The position numbers and the translations under genes are program-made. Positions 1 through 7,049 of a stretch of DNA of 8,012 nt are shown here, in pieces. The DNA comes from Kiritimatiellales bacterium (GTDB lineage: Bacteria > Verrucomicrobiota > Kiritimatiellia > Kiritimatiellales > Tichowtungiaceae). Numbering within the stretch: position 1 is the stretch's first letter; each line of letters starts with the position of its first letter. The notes under the pieces are model-generated. The model was not told the origin of the DNA. It made no database searches and saw nothing but the letters and a program-made list of their open reading frames with translations. The stretch is from the NCBI GenBank assembly GCA_028692515.1, contig JAQUXG010000072.1, forward strand, positions 1-8,012. Reading direction: 5' to 3'.

Positions 1-97
1 AAACGAAGCTTCGCGCTCAAGATTACGGACCCGCCACAACCTGAGCGCTGTTGAGAAATCCGCGCTCTATACCGGCGCACTCCGTTACGGCAACATC

Positions 98-142
98 TTT
101 TGCTTTAATGTGCTTTATACCTCTATTCTACTGGAGTATATT
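98..142 (+). promoter_or_regulatory. Putative promoter/regulatory segment of first GH5 gene
   Basis: This AT-rich stretch upstream of the first GH5 gene has two GCTTT motifs 10 bases apart (102-106 and 112-116). A similar pair, 11 bases apart, lies upstream of the second GH5 gene. TATATT at 137-142 is a reasonable -10 box, with TTTATA at 114-119 as a weak -35 box and a 17-base spacer. The alternative is TTGCTT at 100-105 with TCTATT at 122-127 and a 16-base spacer. The transcription start cannot be fixed from sequence. The case rests on position, composition and the resemblance to the segment before gene 2. Confidence 0.3.
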
Positions 143-164
143 CAATTAGCATTTCAAACTAACT

Positions 165-171
165 AAAGGAG
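165..171 (+). promoter_or_regulatory. Ribosome binding site of first GH5 gene
   Basis: AAAGGAG lies 7 bases before the ATG at 179. It is a near-consensus Shine-Dalgarno sequence and fixes that start codon. Confidence 0.85.
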
Positions 172-178
172 CTGTGTT

Positions 179-1834
179 ATGGAGTCGAGAAAAGATATAA
201 AGCCTCATTTCCGAACCTGGTTATCACGCATCATAGTTGGTGCGGTCGTTTTAACGTCAACGAGTCTTTTCGGGGCGGAATCAGGCACTGCGCTGATTAA
301 AAACGGGGATTTCGAACAAAGCAAAGACGGACGCCCTGTAGGCTGGGGATCTCCCAAGGGCGTGGTCAGCTACCCGACTGAGGACGGCAATACCTTCATG
401 CGCATATCCGCGCCAGTGCCGGATAAGATGAATATGTATTACGGCTTCCTCCCCCTCCCGAAAGGAAGCAAGGCTGCGGAACTTTCCTGGCGCTGGCGGG
501 TTACAGATTTAAAACCCGGTGAAAAAGCATGGTTCGATGCCCGGATTATGATCAAGTTTATGGATGCCAGCGGGAAGAAGCTCGAGGGGTCGATTCCGAC
601 CGCCTATACCCGCAAATCGACCTCCGGCTGGCAGGATAGATCTATTCGCTTTATGATACCGGACGGTGCGGTTAAGCTGGAATTCATGCCGTCCCTGTTT
701 AATGTAAAATCCGGTATTCTGGATATGGACGACATCGTGATGAAATCCGCCGATGTAGGAGATCTTGAAAAAGAGGCCAAGGCCAAGGCCGCCCAGGCCG
801 CTAAAATGCATGTGGATGCGGAAGGGCCGAAGCCTGCAAACTGGCCCCCCATGCTACACGTTCAGGGGAACCGTCTGGTGGATCCCAAAGGAAATGAAGT
901 TTGGTTGCAGGGAGTAAACGTGCCCAGCATGGACTGGTCCGCTCGCGGAGAAAATATACTGAAATCCACGCAGGTCGCAATTGAGCAGTGGAAGGCGAAT
1001 GTTATCCGGCTTCCGGTCAAGGAGTCATACTGGTTTGCCGAAGGAAAGGATGGAGATGCTTATAAAAAGCTGGTTGATGACGTAGTCAACTTTGCGGCGA
1101 ATCGCGGTGCCTATGTCGTGATCGACCTCCATCGTTTCCTCGCCCCTAAACAGGAATTTTCCGACTTCTGGAAAGACTGCGCAACCAAATACAAAAACCA
1201 TCCCGCAGTGATCTTCGACCTGATGAATGAGCCGCATGGCACGTCCTGGGAGGTCTGGCGCAACGGCGGTCGCGTGGGAGCCCCGGCGGGGGCAGACCAA
1301 GCCGCCTTCCTGACTAAAGAGGAAAAGGATTCCAACAAGAACTTCGATTCCATAGGAATGCAGGCGCTGGTTGATGCGGTTCGCGGAGTCGGGGCAATGA
1401 ATGTTGTTGCTGTGGGAGGATTGGACTACGCCTACGATCTGTCAGGGATCTTGAATGGCTATGCGGTCGAAGATGATCCGAAGGCAAACGGAGTCATGTA
1501 CTCCACTCACGTTTACCCGTGGAAGCACAACTGGAAGAAATGCTTTCTCGACGTCGCTAAGAAATATCCTATTCTGGTGGGAGAAGTCGGTGCCGATGAA
1601 AAGAAGATGGGCTTTATTTCGGAATCACAGCAGGAAGACTGGCAGACATGGGTTCCGCGCATGCTGGCGACCATCCAGACCGAACGTCTGAACTGGACCG
1701 CGTGGTGCTTCTACCCGGGAGCTAACCCGCGTATGTTGCGTGACTGGGACTACAACCCCACTCCGTTCTGGGGTATTCAGGCAAAAGAAGCCCTTTCTGG
1801 AAAAATATTCATCGACAATACACCTATTCGATAA
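179..1834 (+). CDS. Secreted GH5 glycoside hydrolase with N-terminal beta-sandwich domain (paralog 1)
   Basis: The 551-residue product is a predicted exported endo-acting beta-glycanase. Residues 1-33 form a signal peptide: basic start, hydrophobic stretch around 18-31, likely cleavage after FGA. Residues about 37-191 form a beta-sandwich, opening with NGDFE and containing a block shared by all three paralogs (ELSWRWRV, then GEKAWFDARI). It resembles carbohydrate-binding modules of the CBM4/9 type, but that assignment is tentative. An Ala/Lys/Glu-rich linker (about 193-210) leads to a GH5 domain from about 223 to 541. Recognisable GH5 positions are R277 in IRLP, H318 in DLH, N350-E351 in MNEP (acid/base), H444 and Y446, E469 in VGEVG (nucleophile) and W506/W509. 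The clear ribosome binding site supports the start. A strong terminator downstream makes it a separate transcript from paralog 2. Substrate is unknown; cellulose, beta-glucan, mannan and xylan are all possible. The family call is firm, the specificity open. Confidence 0.92.
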   Translation: MESRKDIKPHFRTWLSRIIVGAVVLTSTSLFGAESGTALIKNGDFEQSKDGRPVGWGSPKGVVSYPTEDGNTFMRISAPVPDKMNMYYGFLPLPKGSKAAELSWRWRVTDLKPGEKAWFDARIMIKFMDASGKKLEGSIPTAYTRKSTSGWQDRSIRFMIPDGAVKLEFMPSLFNVKSGILDMDDIVMKSADVGDLEKEAKAKAAQAAKMHVDAEGPKPANWPPMLHVQGNRLVDPKGNEVWLQGVNVPSMDWSARGENILKSTQVAIEQWKANVIRLPVKESYWFAEGKDGDAYKKLVDDVVNFAANRGAYVVIDLHRFLAPKQEFSDFWKDCATKYKNHPAVIFDLMNEPHGTSWEVWRNGGRVGAPAGADQAAFLTKEEKDSNKNFDSIGMQALVDAVRGVGAMNVVAVGGLDYAYDLSGILNGYAVEDDPKANGVMYSTHVYPWKHNWKKCFLDVAKKYPILVGEVGADEKKMGFISESQQEDWQTWVPRMLATIQTERLNWTAWCFYPGANPRMLRDWDYNPTPFWGIQAKEALSGKIFIDNTPIR

Positions 1835-1845
1835 AAACAGACCCT

Positions 1846-1865
1846 CCCTGCGCTAAAACGCAGGG
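1846..1865 (+). other. GC-rich hairpin just after first GH5 gene
   Basis: CCCTGCG (1846-1852) and CGCAGGG (1859-1865) form a perfect 7-bp stem around a 6-base loop, starting 12 bases after the stop codon. It has no T-tract (GTGCCCCC follows), so it is more likely an mRNA 3'-end stabiliser or part of a compound terminator than a terminator on its own. Similar hairpins follow the other two GH5 paralogs. Confidence 0.6.
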
Positions 1866-1912
1866 GTGCCCCCTGATCCCCGCCGAGCGCGCGGCAGGGT
1901 AGCTCGGGGAAT

Positions 1913-1952
1913 ATTCGGTCTCGACTCCTAAAGGAGCGGGGCCGAATTTTTT
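1913..1952 (+). terminator. Strong intrinsic terminator after first GH5 gene
   Basis: ATTCGG (1913-1918) pairs with CCGAAT (1942-1947). The stem continues through 1919-1923 with 1937-1941 (two G-U pairs). After one bulged A at 1924, CTCC (1925-1928) pairs with GGAG (1933-1936) around the loop TAAA. T residues run from 1947 to 1952. A long stem directly followed by a T-tract is a textbook Rho-independent terminator. It ends the first GH5 transcript. Confidence 0.88.
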
Positions 1953-2090
1953 AGACCTGAATACAGCGTCCCAACGCCGCCGAACTTCAGTTAAGACGCG
2001 AAAAGCTTTTTTTAAACCCAGCCTGTTCGGCCTGCGGATTCCTCATCTCTCTCGTCCGCTGCGGGCAAAAGATGCCAATGCCCAAACTCT

Positions 2091-2131
2091 TTTTGCTTTG
2101 CCATTGCTTTATCTTATAGATACCCTATCAA
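2091..2131 (+). promoter_or_regulatory. Putative promoter/regulatory segment of second GH5 gene
   Basis: The stretch carries two GCTTT motifs (2095-2099 and 2106-2110), matching the pair upstream of paralog 1, and both second copies extend to TGCTTTAT. TTGCTT at 2094-2099 with TATAGA at 2115-2120 (15-base spacer) or TAGATA at 2117-2122 (17-base spacer) is a possible -35/-10 pair. Paralog 2 needs its own promoter because a strong terminator precedes it. The exact boxes are uncertain. Confidence 0.3.
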
Positions 2132-2170
2132 TGCATTATTCTGGTGCCAGAATGAATTGCGATTCAAAAC

Positions 2171-2177
2171 AAAGGAG
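2171..2177 (+). promoter_or_regulatory. Ribosome binding site deciding the start of second GH5 gene
   Basis: AAAGGAG lies 4 bases before the ATG at 2182. In-frame ATGs further upstream (2098, 2131, 2152) lack such a site and would put about 10-28 residues ahead of the signal peptide. The start at 2182 is therefore preferred. The spacing is slightly short. Confidence 0.75.
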
Positions 2178-2181
2178 CGGG

Positions 2182-3873
2182 ATGAAGTATTTTCTACGGG
2201 CTTGTTCGTCACTTATGGCAGTGTTTATCGTTAGTTTTTTTTTAACGGGGCGTGTCTCCGCGCAAGCAACGTCCGCAGGCGGAAATAGAAGTTCGCAGGC
2301 AGAGCAGAAAGCGCCAACAAGGAGTCAGGAGAAAGCCGCAGAAATTCTGGCAAAAACCGGCTCACTTATTCCCGGCTGGAATTACGAAGATTCCGACAAG
2401 TCGAACGTCGCTGAAGAAAACGGCAACCATTATTTGCATCTGGTCAGCACTGAGCCAGGAAAACTGGTAATGGACTACCGGGAAATTGACATTCCCGCCG
2501 GAGTTGAGGCGCTGGAGCTCAGCTGGAAACAGCGTGTGACCGGCTTAAAGAAAGGCGAGAAGCCGTGGTTTGATGCCCGCATCATGATGGAGTGGAAAGA
2601 TGCTGCCGGCAATAAACTCAAAGGGAGTCCGTCGCCGCCTTATTCACAGAAGAACACCGCAGGCTGGGTAGAACGGAAAACAACATTTATTGTGCCGGAA
2701 GACGCCGCCGTTCTGATCTTTATGCCGAGCCTTTTTCAGGTAACCGCGGGCGTCTATGACCTTGATGATTTAGTCCTCAAACCGACTGGCTCGAAAGAGC
2801 TTCTCGCCAGCGCAGCCGACCGTGATCGTCAGATTGCGGCGCGTTATGTGCCGGATGAAAAGCCGGATCAAAGTAAATGGCCAAAAATGCTGAAGGTTGC
2901 GGGCAATCACCTGCAGGATTCCGACGGCAATACAGTCTGGCTGCAGGGGGTTAACGCCGTCGGTCTGGAAACTCTGCCGCAGGATGAGCAGGCGGTGAAG
3001 TCTCTGGTCGTTGCGATTGATAAGTGGAAATCCAACTGCGTCCGCGTTCCAATGAAGGAAGAATTCTGGTGGGGCCAGAGCGCGTATCAAAACGACGGCG
3101 GAAAGTCATTCCGCGAAAAGATCGACAAAATGGTCACGCTTGCCGCCAACCGCGGTGTCTACATTGTGCTGGATCTTCACCGCTTCCGCGCTCCGAAAGC
3201 AGAACATGCTGAGTTCTGGAAGGAAGTCGCCGAGCGCTACAAGGATCATCCCGCCGTGCTGTTCGATGTTTTCAATGAACCTCATGGCATTTCTTGGGAT
3301 ATCTGGCGTGACGGTGGGTTTGTCGGCACAAAGACGGGCACGGACGAATCGGCTTTTCTTAGCGATGAGGAAAAGAAGAAAAACCAGGGGTTTGAATCCG
3401 TAGGAATGCAGGGCCTGGTCAATGCAGTGCGCTCCACCGGTGCAAAAAATATCATCATCGCGGGGGGCATCTTCTGGTGCAACGATCTGTCCGGGATCAT
3501 TAACGGCTATGCGCTCGATGACAAAGGAGGAAACGGCATTATGTATTCCTGGCACACCTACAATTGGCATCCCGGTTGGGCAAAAATTCTGCCGGTGGCA
3601 GAAAAATACCCGATCTTTCTCGGGGAGGTCGGCGCCGACGAAAAGAAAATGGACTTTATCTCCGCCGCATCTCAGGAAGACCCTTCAACCTGGGTTCCGG
3701 ATATGCTCGGCTTTATCCAAAAGTATAAAATTAACTGGACCGGATGGTGTTTTCATACCAGAGCCACCCCGCGCCTGCTTCTCGACTGGGACTATACCCC
3801 GACTCCATTCTGGGGCGTTCAGGCGAAAGAGGCTCTTTCCGGCAAACAATTTGACATGAAGCGTATGCGGTAA
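2182..3873 (+). CDS. Secreted GH5 glycoside hydrolase with N-terminal beta-sandwich domain (paralog 2)
   Basis: The product has 563 residues from the preferred start; the reading frame is open further upstream to 2098. Residues 1-27 are a signal peptide with a long hydrophobic core and an AXA-type site (VSA before QA). A Ser/Gln/Lys-rich stretch (about 28-57) precedes the beta-sandwich domain (about 58-202), which contains the shared ELSWKQRVT and FDARI block. A charged linker (about 203-232) joins it to GH5 (about 234-556). GH5 landmarks are R288 in VRVP, H333 in DLH, N365-E366 in FNEP (acid/base), H458 and Y460, E482 in LGEVG (nucleophile) and W519/W522. It is closer to paralog 3 than to paralog 1 in the catalytic domain. 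Both catalytic glutamates are intact, so activity is expected. Substrate is unresolved. It probably has its own promoter and may be co-transcribed with paralog 3, which starts 68 bases downstream. Confidence 0.92.
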   Translation: MKYFLRACSSLMAVFIVSFFLTGRVSAQATSAGGNRSSQAEQKAPTRSQEKAAEILAKTGSLIPGWNYEDSDKSNVAEENGNHYLHLVSTEPGKLVMDYREIDIPAGVEALELSWKQRVTGLKKGEKPWFDARIMMEWKDAAGNKLKGSPSPPYSQKNTAGWVERKTTFIVPEDAAVLIFMPSLFQVTAGVYDLDDLVLKPTGSKELLASAADRDRQIAARYVPDEKPDQSKWPKMLKVAGNHLQDSDGNTVWLQGVNAVGLETLPQDEQAVKSLVVAIDKWKSNCVRVPMKEEFWWGQSAYQNDGGKSFREKIDKMVTLAANRGVYIVLDLHRFRAPKAEHAEFWKEVAERYKDHPAVLFDVFNEPHGISWDIWRDGGFVGTKTGTDESAFLSDEEKKKNQGFESVGMQGLVNAVRSTGAKNIIIAGGIFWCNDLSGIINGYALDDKGGNGIMYSWHTYNWHPGWAKILPVAEKYPIFLGEVGADEKKMDFISAASQEDPSTWVPDMLGFIQKYKINWTGWCFHTRATPRLLLDWDYTPTPFWGVQAKEALSGKQFDMKRMR

Positions 3874-3884
3874 TTGTTTTGCGA

Positions 3885-3904
3885 CAGCCCGGTCAAACGG
3901 GCTG
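3885..3904 (+). other. GC-rich hairpin between GH5 paralogs 2 and 3
   Basis: CAGCCCG (3885-3891) and CGGGCTG (3898-3904) form a perfect 7-bp stem with a 6-base loop, 12 bases after the stop of paralog 2. No T-tract follows (GAGATTTGTCCC), so complete termination is unlikely. It could protect the upstream mRNA or attenuate transcription into paralog 3. Confidence 0.6.
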
Positions 3905-3941
3905 GAGATTTGTCCCTTAACCTCGGATTGGGTTCTTCATT

Positions 3942-5555
3942 ATGAATACTGTATTCAAAACTCTCGCTTATGGCATCTTGTCACTTCTGTCAGGATCACT
4001 TGCCGCCGCCAACGCCCAGACCCCTGCGTTGCTTGACATTAACTTTGAAGCCGCCGATGCGGCGCAAGGTGCGGGCATACATCGAATGACTGAGGGTGGT
4101 AATAATTTTCTGCGACTTCACGATCCAGACTCGGATCGATCCGTGAAAACGTCATGGCAGATCAAAATACCGGAAGGCACCGAGGCCGTGGAGCTGACCT
4201 GGCGCCAGCGGGTGACGCGCGTGATTGACGGTGAACGTCCTTATTTTGACGCCCGCATCGCACTGACGTTTTATATAGCGGGTGGCAAAGAAATCTGGCG
4301 TAGCCGCATGCCGGAATCACCCTATACCACGGAACCAACCGGTGGCTGGGTGGAGAAGAAAACACAGCTCCTCATCCATGAGCAGGCAGAGGTTTTTGAA
4401 ATCAGCCCCACATTATACACCGCAAATGCAGCAACCTTCGATGTGGACGATCTGGTCTTAAAACCCATCGACCCCGCCGCTCTCCAGGCTGAAAAAGAGC
4501 AGAAATTGCAGCAAATCAAGGAGGCCAGCGTCGTGCCGGACGAGGCACCAAAACCGGAAAACTGGCCGCCCGTGATTCATGTTGAAGGAAACCGTCTTCA
4601 GGATGCAAAAGGAAACGAAGTGTGGTTGCAGGGGGTCAACGCCGGAGGGCTGGAGACCACGTCCGACGAGCAACCCCTGCGGTCTATCGTGGTCGGAATT
4701 GAGGATTGGAAAGCAACCTGCATTCGTCTGCCCATCAAGAGCTCCTTTTGGTATGGAACCGGCAAAGATCAGACCGACGGCGGCGAGGCGTATCGCCGAA
4801 GCATAGACAAGGCGGTAACTCTGGCGGCGAACCGGGGGGCCTACATCGCGCTTGATCTGCACCATTACCGCGCGCCAAAAGCAGAGGATGCGGCCTTCTG
4901 GAAAGACTGTGCCGCGCACTACAAAAATCATCCGGCCGTGCTGTTCGATATTTTTAATGAACCCCATGGCACCTCCTGGGAAATTTGGCGAAACGGCGGC
5001 TTCGTCGGCACAAAGACGGGGGTGGACGAATCCTCTTTTCTTAGCGATGAGGAAAAGAGGAAAAATCAGGGTTTTGAATCGGTTGGAATGCAGGGGTTAG
5101 TCGATGCCGTTCGTTCCACCGGCGCAGAAAATATCATCATCGCTGGCGGACTGGGCTGGTGCAACGATCTGAGCGGCGTAGTGAATGGCTATGCGCTGGA
5201 AGATAACGCCGGGAATGGGATTATGTATTCTTGGCATACGTATCACTGGCACAAGGGATGGTCTAAAGTCCTACCGGTAGCGGAAAAATACCCCATCTTT
5301 CTGGGGGAAGTCGGCGCCGATATCATCCATTTCCCATTTCTCCCAAAAGGTTCCGAGGAGAATCCCTATACTTGGGTGCCCGATATGCTGGGATTCATCC
5401 AAAAGTACAAAATCAACTGGACCGGATGGTGTCTGCATCCCATCGCATCTCCGGTACTGGTCTCTGACTGGAATTACACCCCGACCCCCTTCTGGGGTTG
5501 CTTTGCCCAAAAGGCACTCGCTGGAGAACCGTTCGAGCTGAAACGAATGAGATGA
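3942..5555 (+). CDS. Secreted GH5 glycoside hydrolase with N-terminal beta-sandwich domain (paralog 3)
   Basis: The 537-residue product repeats the architecture of its two neighbours. Residues 1-25 form a signal peptide with a clear cleavage site (ANA before QT). The beta-sandwich domain spans about 30-176 with the ELTWRQRVT and FDARI block. A Glu/Gln/Lys-rich helical linker (about 178-200) precedes GH5 (about 208-530). GH5 landmarks are R262 in IRLP, H307 in DLH, N339-E340 in FNEP (acid/base), H432 and Y434, E456 in LGEVG (nucleophile) and W493/W496. The segment after the nucleophile (about 461-476) differs sharply from the matching, near-identical segment of paralogs 1 and 2, at unchanged length. 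This may shift substrate choice. There is no convincing ribosome binding site before the ATG at 3942, so translation may depend on coupling or a weak site. The signal peptide starting directly at this Met supports the start. It ends at a hairpin terminator. Confidence 0.92.
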   Translation: MNTVFKTLAYGILSLLSGSLAAANAQTPALLDINFEAADAAQGAGIHRMTEGGNNFLRLHDPDSDRSVKTSWQIKIPEGTEAVELTWRQRVTRVIDGERPYFDARIALTFYIAGGKEIWRSRMPESPYTTEPTGGWVEKKTQLLIHEQAEVFEISPTLYTANAATFDVDDLVLKPIDPAALQAEKEQKLQQIKEASVVPDEAPKPENWPPVIHVEGNRLQDAKGNEVWLQGVNAGGLETTSDEQPLRSIVVGIEDWKATCIRLPIKSSFWYGTGKDQTDGGEAYRRSIDKAVTLAANRGAYIALDLHHYRAPKAEDAAFWKDCAAHYKNHPAVLFDIFNEPHGTSWEIWRNGGFVGTKTGVDESSFLSDEEKRKNQGFESVGMQGLVDAVRSTGAENIIIAGGLGWCNDLSGVVNGYALEDNAGNGIMYSWHTYHWHKGWSKVLPVAEKYPIFLGEVGADIIHFPFLPKGSEENPYTWVPDMLGFIQKYKINWTGWCLHPIASPVLVSDWNYTPTPFWGCFAQKALAGEPFELKRMR

Positions 5556-5561
5556 TCGTTC

Positions 5562-5590
5562 CGGCCCGTCAGGAGCGGGCCGCTTTAATT
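5562..5590 (+). terminator. Intrinsic terminator after third GH5 gene
   Basis: CGGCCCG (5562-5568) and CGGGCCG (5576-5582) form a perfect 7-bp stem with a 7-base loop, starting 7 bases after the stop codon. CTTTAATT follows. The T-run is short and interrupted, so this is a moderate terminator. It is backed up by the hairpin at 5596-5623. Confidence 0.7.
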
Positions 5591-5595
5591 CGGAT

Positions 5596-5623
5596 ACGCC
5601 GCGGGCGGTCAGTCCCGCGGCGT
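5596..5623. terminator. Convergent-gene hairpin, probable bidirectional terminator
   Basis: ACGCCGCGGG (5596-5605) and CCCGCGGCGT (5614-5623) form a perfect 10-bp GC-rich stem with an 8-base loop. It lies between the ends of paralog 3 (+ strand) and the SGNH gene (- strand, stop at 5630-5632). T-rich sequence follows it on the + strand (TACTTATTATTT), which suits termination in that direction. On the - strand it starts 6 bases after the stop but only a weak AATT follows. Confidence 0.72.
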
Positions 5624-5629
5624 TACTTA

Positions 5630-6928
5630 TTATTTCACATCGAGGGCCAGCAGCGCTTTTCTCAGGACCGGAGCCATCGCTGCGTTACCGGCAGCGCTGG
5701 CATGGGTGCCATCCCCCGTGAAATACTTGGCAGTTCCGTTACTCAGCCAGTAGTGCGTATCCGTCGAATCACAAACGGCGCCCAGTGTCTCGACAACCCC
5801 GTCGATCTTTCCGTCAGACTTCGCCTTGTCAAAAAAGCCATTCATCAGGTCGCGCTTCCCGCCATCATCCCACCCCGGGCAAGGGGTCTGAACCGCCTTG
5901 CTCGCCCACGTGTACTTAGCGTCAGTGGTGCGGGGCAGCAATTGAGTTCGCAGAACATACTGAACGCCCGCCTTCCGGGCCCGGTCCCAGATGCCCTCCA
6001 GCCGGGTTTGCAGGGCTTTGGTATCCCCTGTTCCGTTTTTCCCGATGTCATTCGTGCCCAGTTCTTCGACCACCACGTTGGCCAGCGGAAGAAACTGGGG
6101 CATACGAACCGGACTCTTCCAGCAGGAGGATGCGACCGCATGCCGGGTCAGATTAAACATGGCAATCGCATGGGTGCCTTTTTCGTCGACCGCCGCCCGG
6201 TTAAAAAAGCTAAAGCCCGCAATTACCGGAGCCGGATTTTCACGGTCCCCTGTGCCCTGAAGAATGCTGTCGCCAATGCCGATCACCGAAAAATGCCCCG
6301 GCTCGCTGTAACGCCCGGCAAAAACCAATGGAATCCCTTTGTAATATGACTTCGCGCCGGCGATGGACGGGACGGGCCCGATCGTGTCATAGGTTCCGGG
6401 ATCATTAGCGGGATCATAGGCAATGAATTTTGCGCCGGGCCATGTTGCGGGCGTCCCGGTATACAGCTTACTCTCATCCGGAACGTGCCCCTTGATATTC
6501 ACCCAGAAGACCTCGTCCTGTACCAGTGGTTTTCCGGTCCACACCGAAGATTCAATGACGTCGGCGGAAAAATATGCATCCTCGGAATTTGCCGGCATCA
6601 CAAACTGCCGCTTTCCGCCGAAAGTAAGCGGCACCACCTGATGGGTCGACTCGCGCTCAAGCCAGGCATACTCAATCGTGACATCGGTCGCACTGACGAC
6701 TTCTGCCGTATACGAATGCGCCCAGTTCATAAATCCGATCAGAATCTCATCAACCGGTCCGCCCAGCACGTGCGGGGTACGGTGCCGAAACGATGAGTTG
6801 GTGGAAATCTTGCTGATGTCATGCCCCATGCGACCGCCGGTAGCAACAATCCTCAAGGGTTCCCTGCCAAAAACCGATGATCCCAGAACGACACAAAGCA
6901 ACATGGATAGAATTCGTAATTTTTTCAT
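5630..6928 (-). CDS. Secreted SGNH/GDSL-family hydrolase (putative carbohydrate esterase)
   Basis: The 432-residue product begins with a signal peptide (MKKL, then a hydrophobic core, cleavage near residue 21). Residues about 22-205 form a beta-rich N-terminal domain that I do not recognise. The SGNH hydrolase domain fills about 208-430. Block I is IGIGDS with nucleophile S221; block III is GTND with oxyanion N293; block V is DGTH with D406 and H409 completing the triad. The usual block II glycine is not obvious; the corresponding stretch reads NLTRHAVAS (259-267). Family members cleave esters, often acetyl groups on plant or algal polysaccharides, and the GH5 neighbours favour that role, but the substrate is inferred from context only. 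No strong Shine-Dalgarno sequence precedes the ATG at 6928; the signal peptide supports this start. It could share a transcript with the GH5 gene upstream on the same strand (121-base gap). Confidence 0.87.
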   Translation of the reverse strand: MKKLRILSMLLCVVLGSSVFGREPLRIVATGGRMGHDISKISTNSSFRHRTPHVLGGPVDEILIGFMNWAHSYTAEVVSATDVTIEYAWLERESTHQVVPLTFGGKRQFVMPANSEDAYFSADVIESSVWTGKPLVQDEVFWVNIKGHVPDESKLYTGTPATWPGAKFIAYDPANDPGTYDTIGPVPSIAGAKSYYKGIPLVFAGRYSEPGHFSVIGIGDSILQGTGDRENPAPVIAGFSFFNRAAVDEKGTHAIAMFNLTRHAVASSCWKSPVRMPQFLPLANVVVEELGTNDIGKNGTGDTKALQTRLEGIWDRARKAGVQYVLRTQLLPRTTDAKYTWASKAVQTPCPGWDDGGKRDLMNGFFDKAKSDGKIDGVVETLGAVCDSTDTHYWLSNGTAKYFTGDGTHASAAGNAAMAPVLRKALLALDVK

Positions 6929-6951
6929 CCATTCACTATATCAGCTCTGAA

Positions 6952-7001
6952 GCCGCCGACAAGGGAAACGCCCGGCCGGGCAGGAGTCCGTTGACGGCGG
7001 C
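6952..7001. repeat. GC-rich inverted repeat between truncated GH5 and SGNH gene
   Basis: GCCGCCG (6952-6958) pairs with CGGCGGC (6995-7001), and CAA (6960-6962) with TTG (6991-6993) across one A-A mismatch. The enclosed region contains the 12-base palindrome GCCCGGCCGGGC (6970-6981). On the - strand it lies after the GH5 stop, but no T-tract follows, so a terminator role is possible rather than shown. Confidence 0.45.
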
Positions 7002-7049
7002 ATAGCGCATTCGACCCGCATGCCAGAGGAGCGAATCGGCCGAATCGGG

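Larger units (their letters stand above)
1835..2181. other. Intergenic region between GH5 paralogs 1 and 2
   Basis: This 347-base stretch holds no gene I can support. Its left third is a cluster of structures. After the hairpin at 1846-1865 comes a bulged stem, with CCCC (1878-1881) plus GAGC (1885-1888) pairing with GCTC plus GGGG (1902-1909), and then the terminator at 1913-1952. The middle has a short palindrome, AAAAGCTTTT, at 2001-2010 without a real terminator shape. The right third is the presumed promoter region of paralog 2. Confidence 0.7.

Noticed and set aside
4..13. CGAAGCTTCG palindrome near the left edge
   Set aside because: A 10-base palindrome alone at a window edge is expected by chance and has no matching context.
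2..166. Open frame of 54 codons running in from the left edge
   Set aside because: The peptide matches no family I recognise, and its second half runs through the AT-rich promoter-like segment. It is too short to support as a gene end.
2001..2013. AAAAGCTTTT palindrome with a T-run as a terminator
   Set aside because: The stem is only A/T pairs plus one GC step with no loop, and a strong terminator already ends the upstream gene 50 bases earlier.
3106..3570. Antisense open frames inside the GH5 paralogs, for example on the - strand here and at 4458-4967
   Set aside because: They lie opposite conserved catalytic domains and recur at matching positions in the paralogs because the sense sequence is conserved. 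No independent coding signal was seen.
5498..6349. Long + strand open frame over the SGNH gene
   Set aside because: It is antisense to a well-supported gene, has an Arg/Pro-rich composition typical of shadow frames, and shows no recognisable domain or ribosome binding site.
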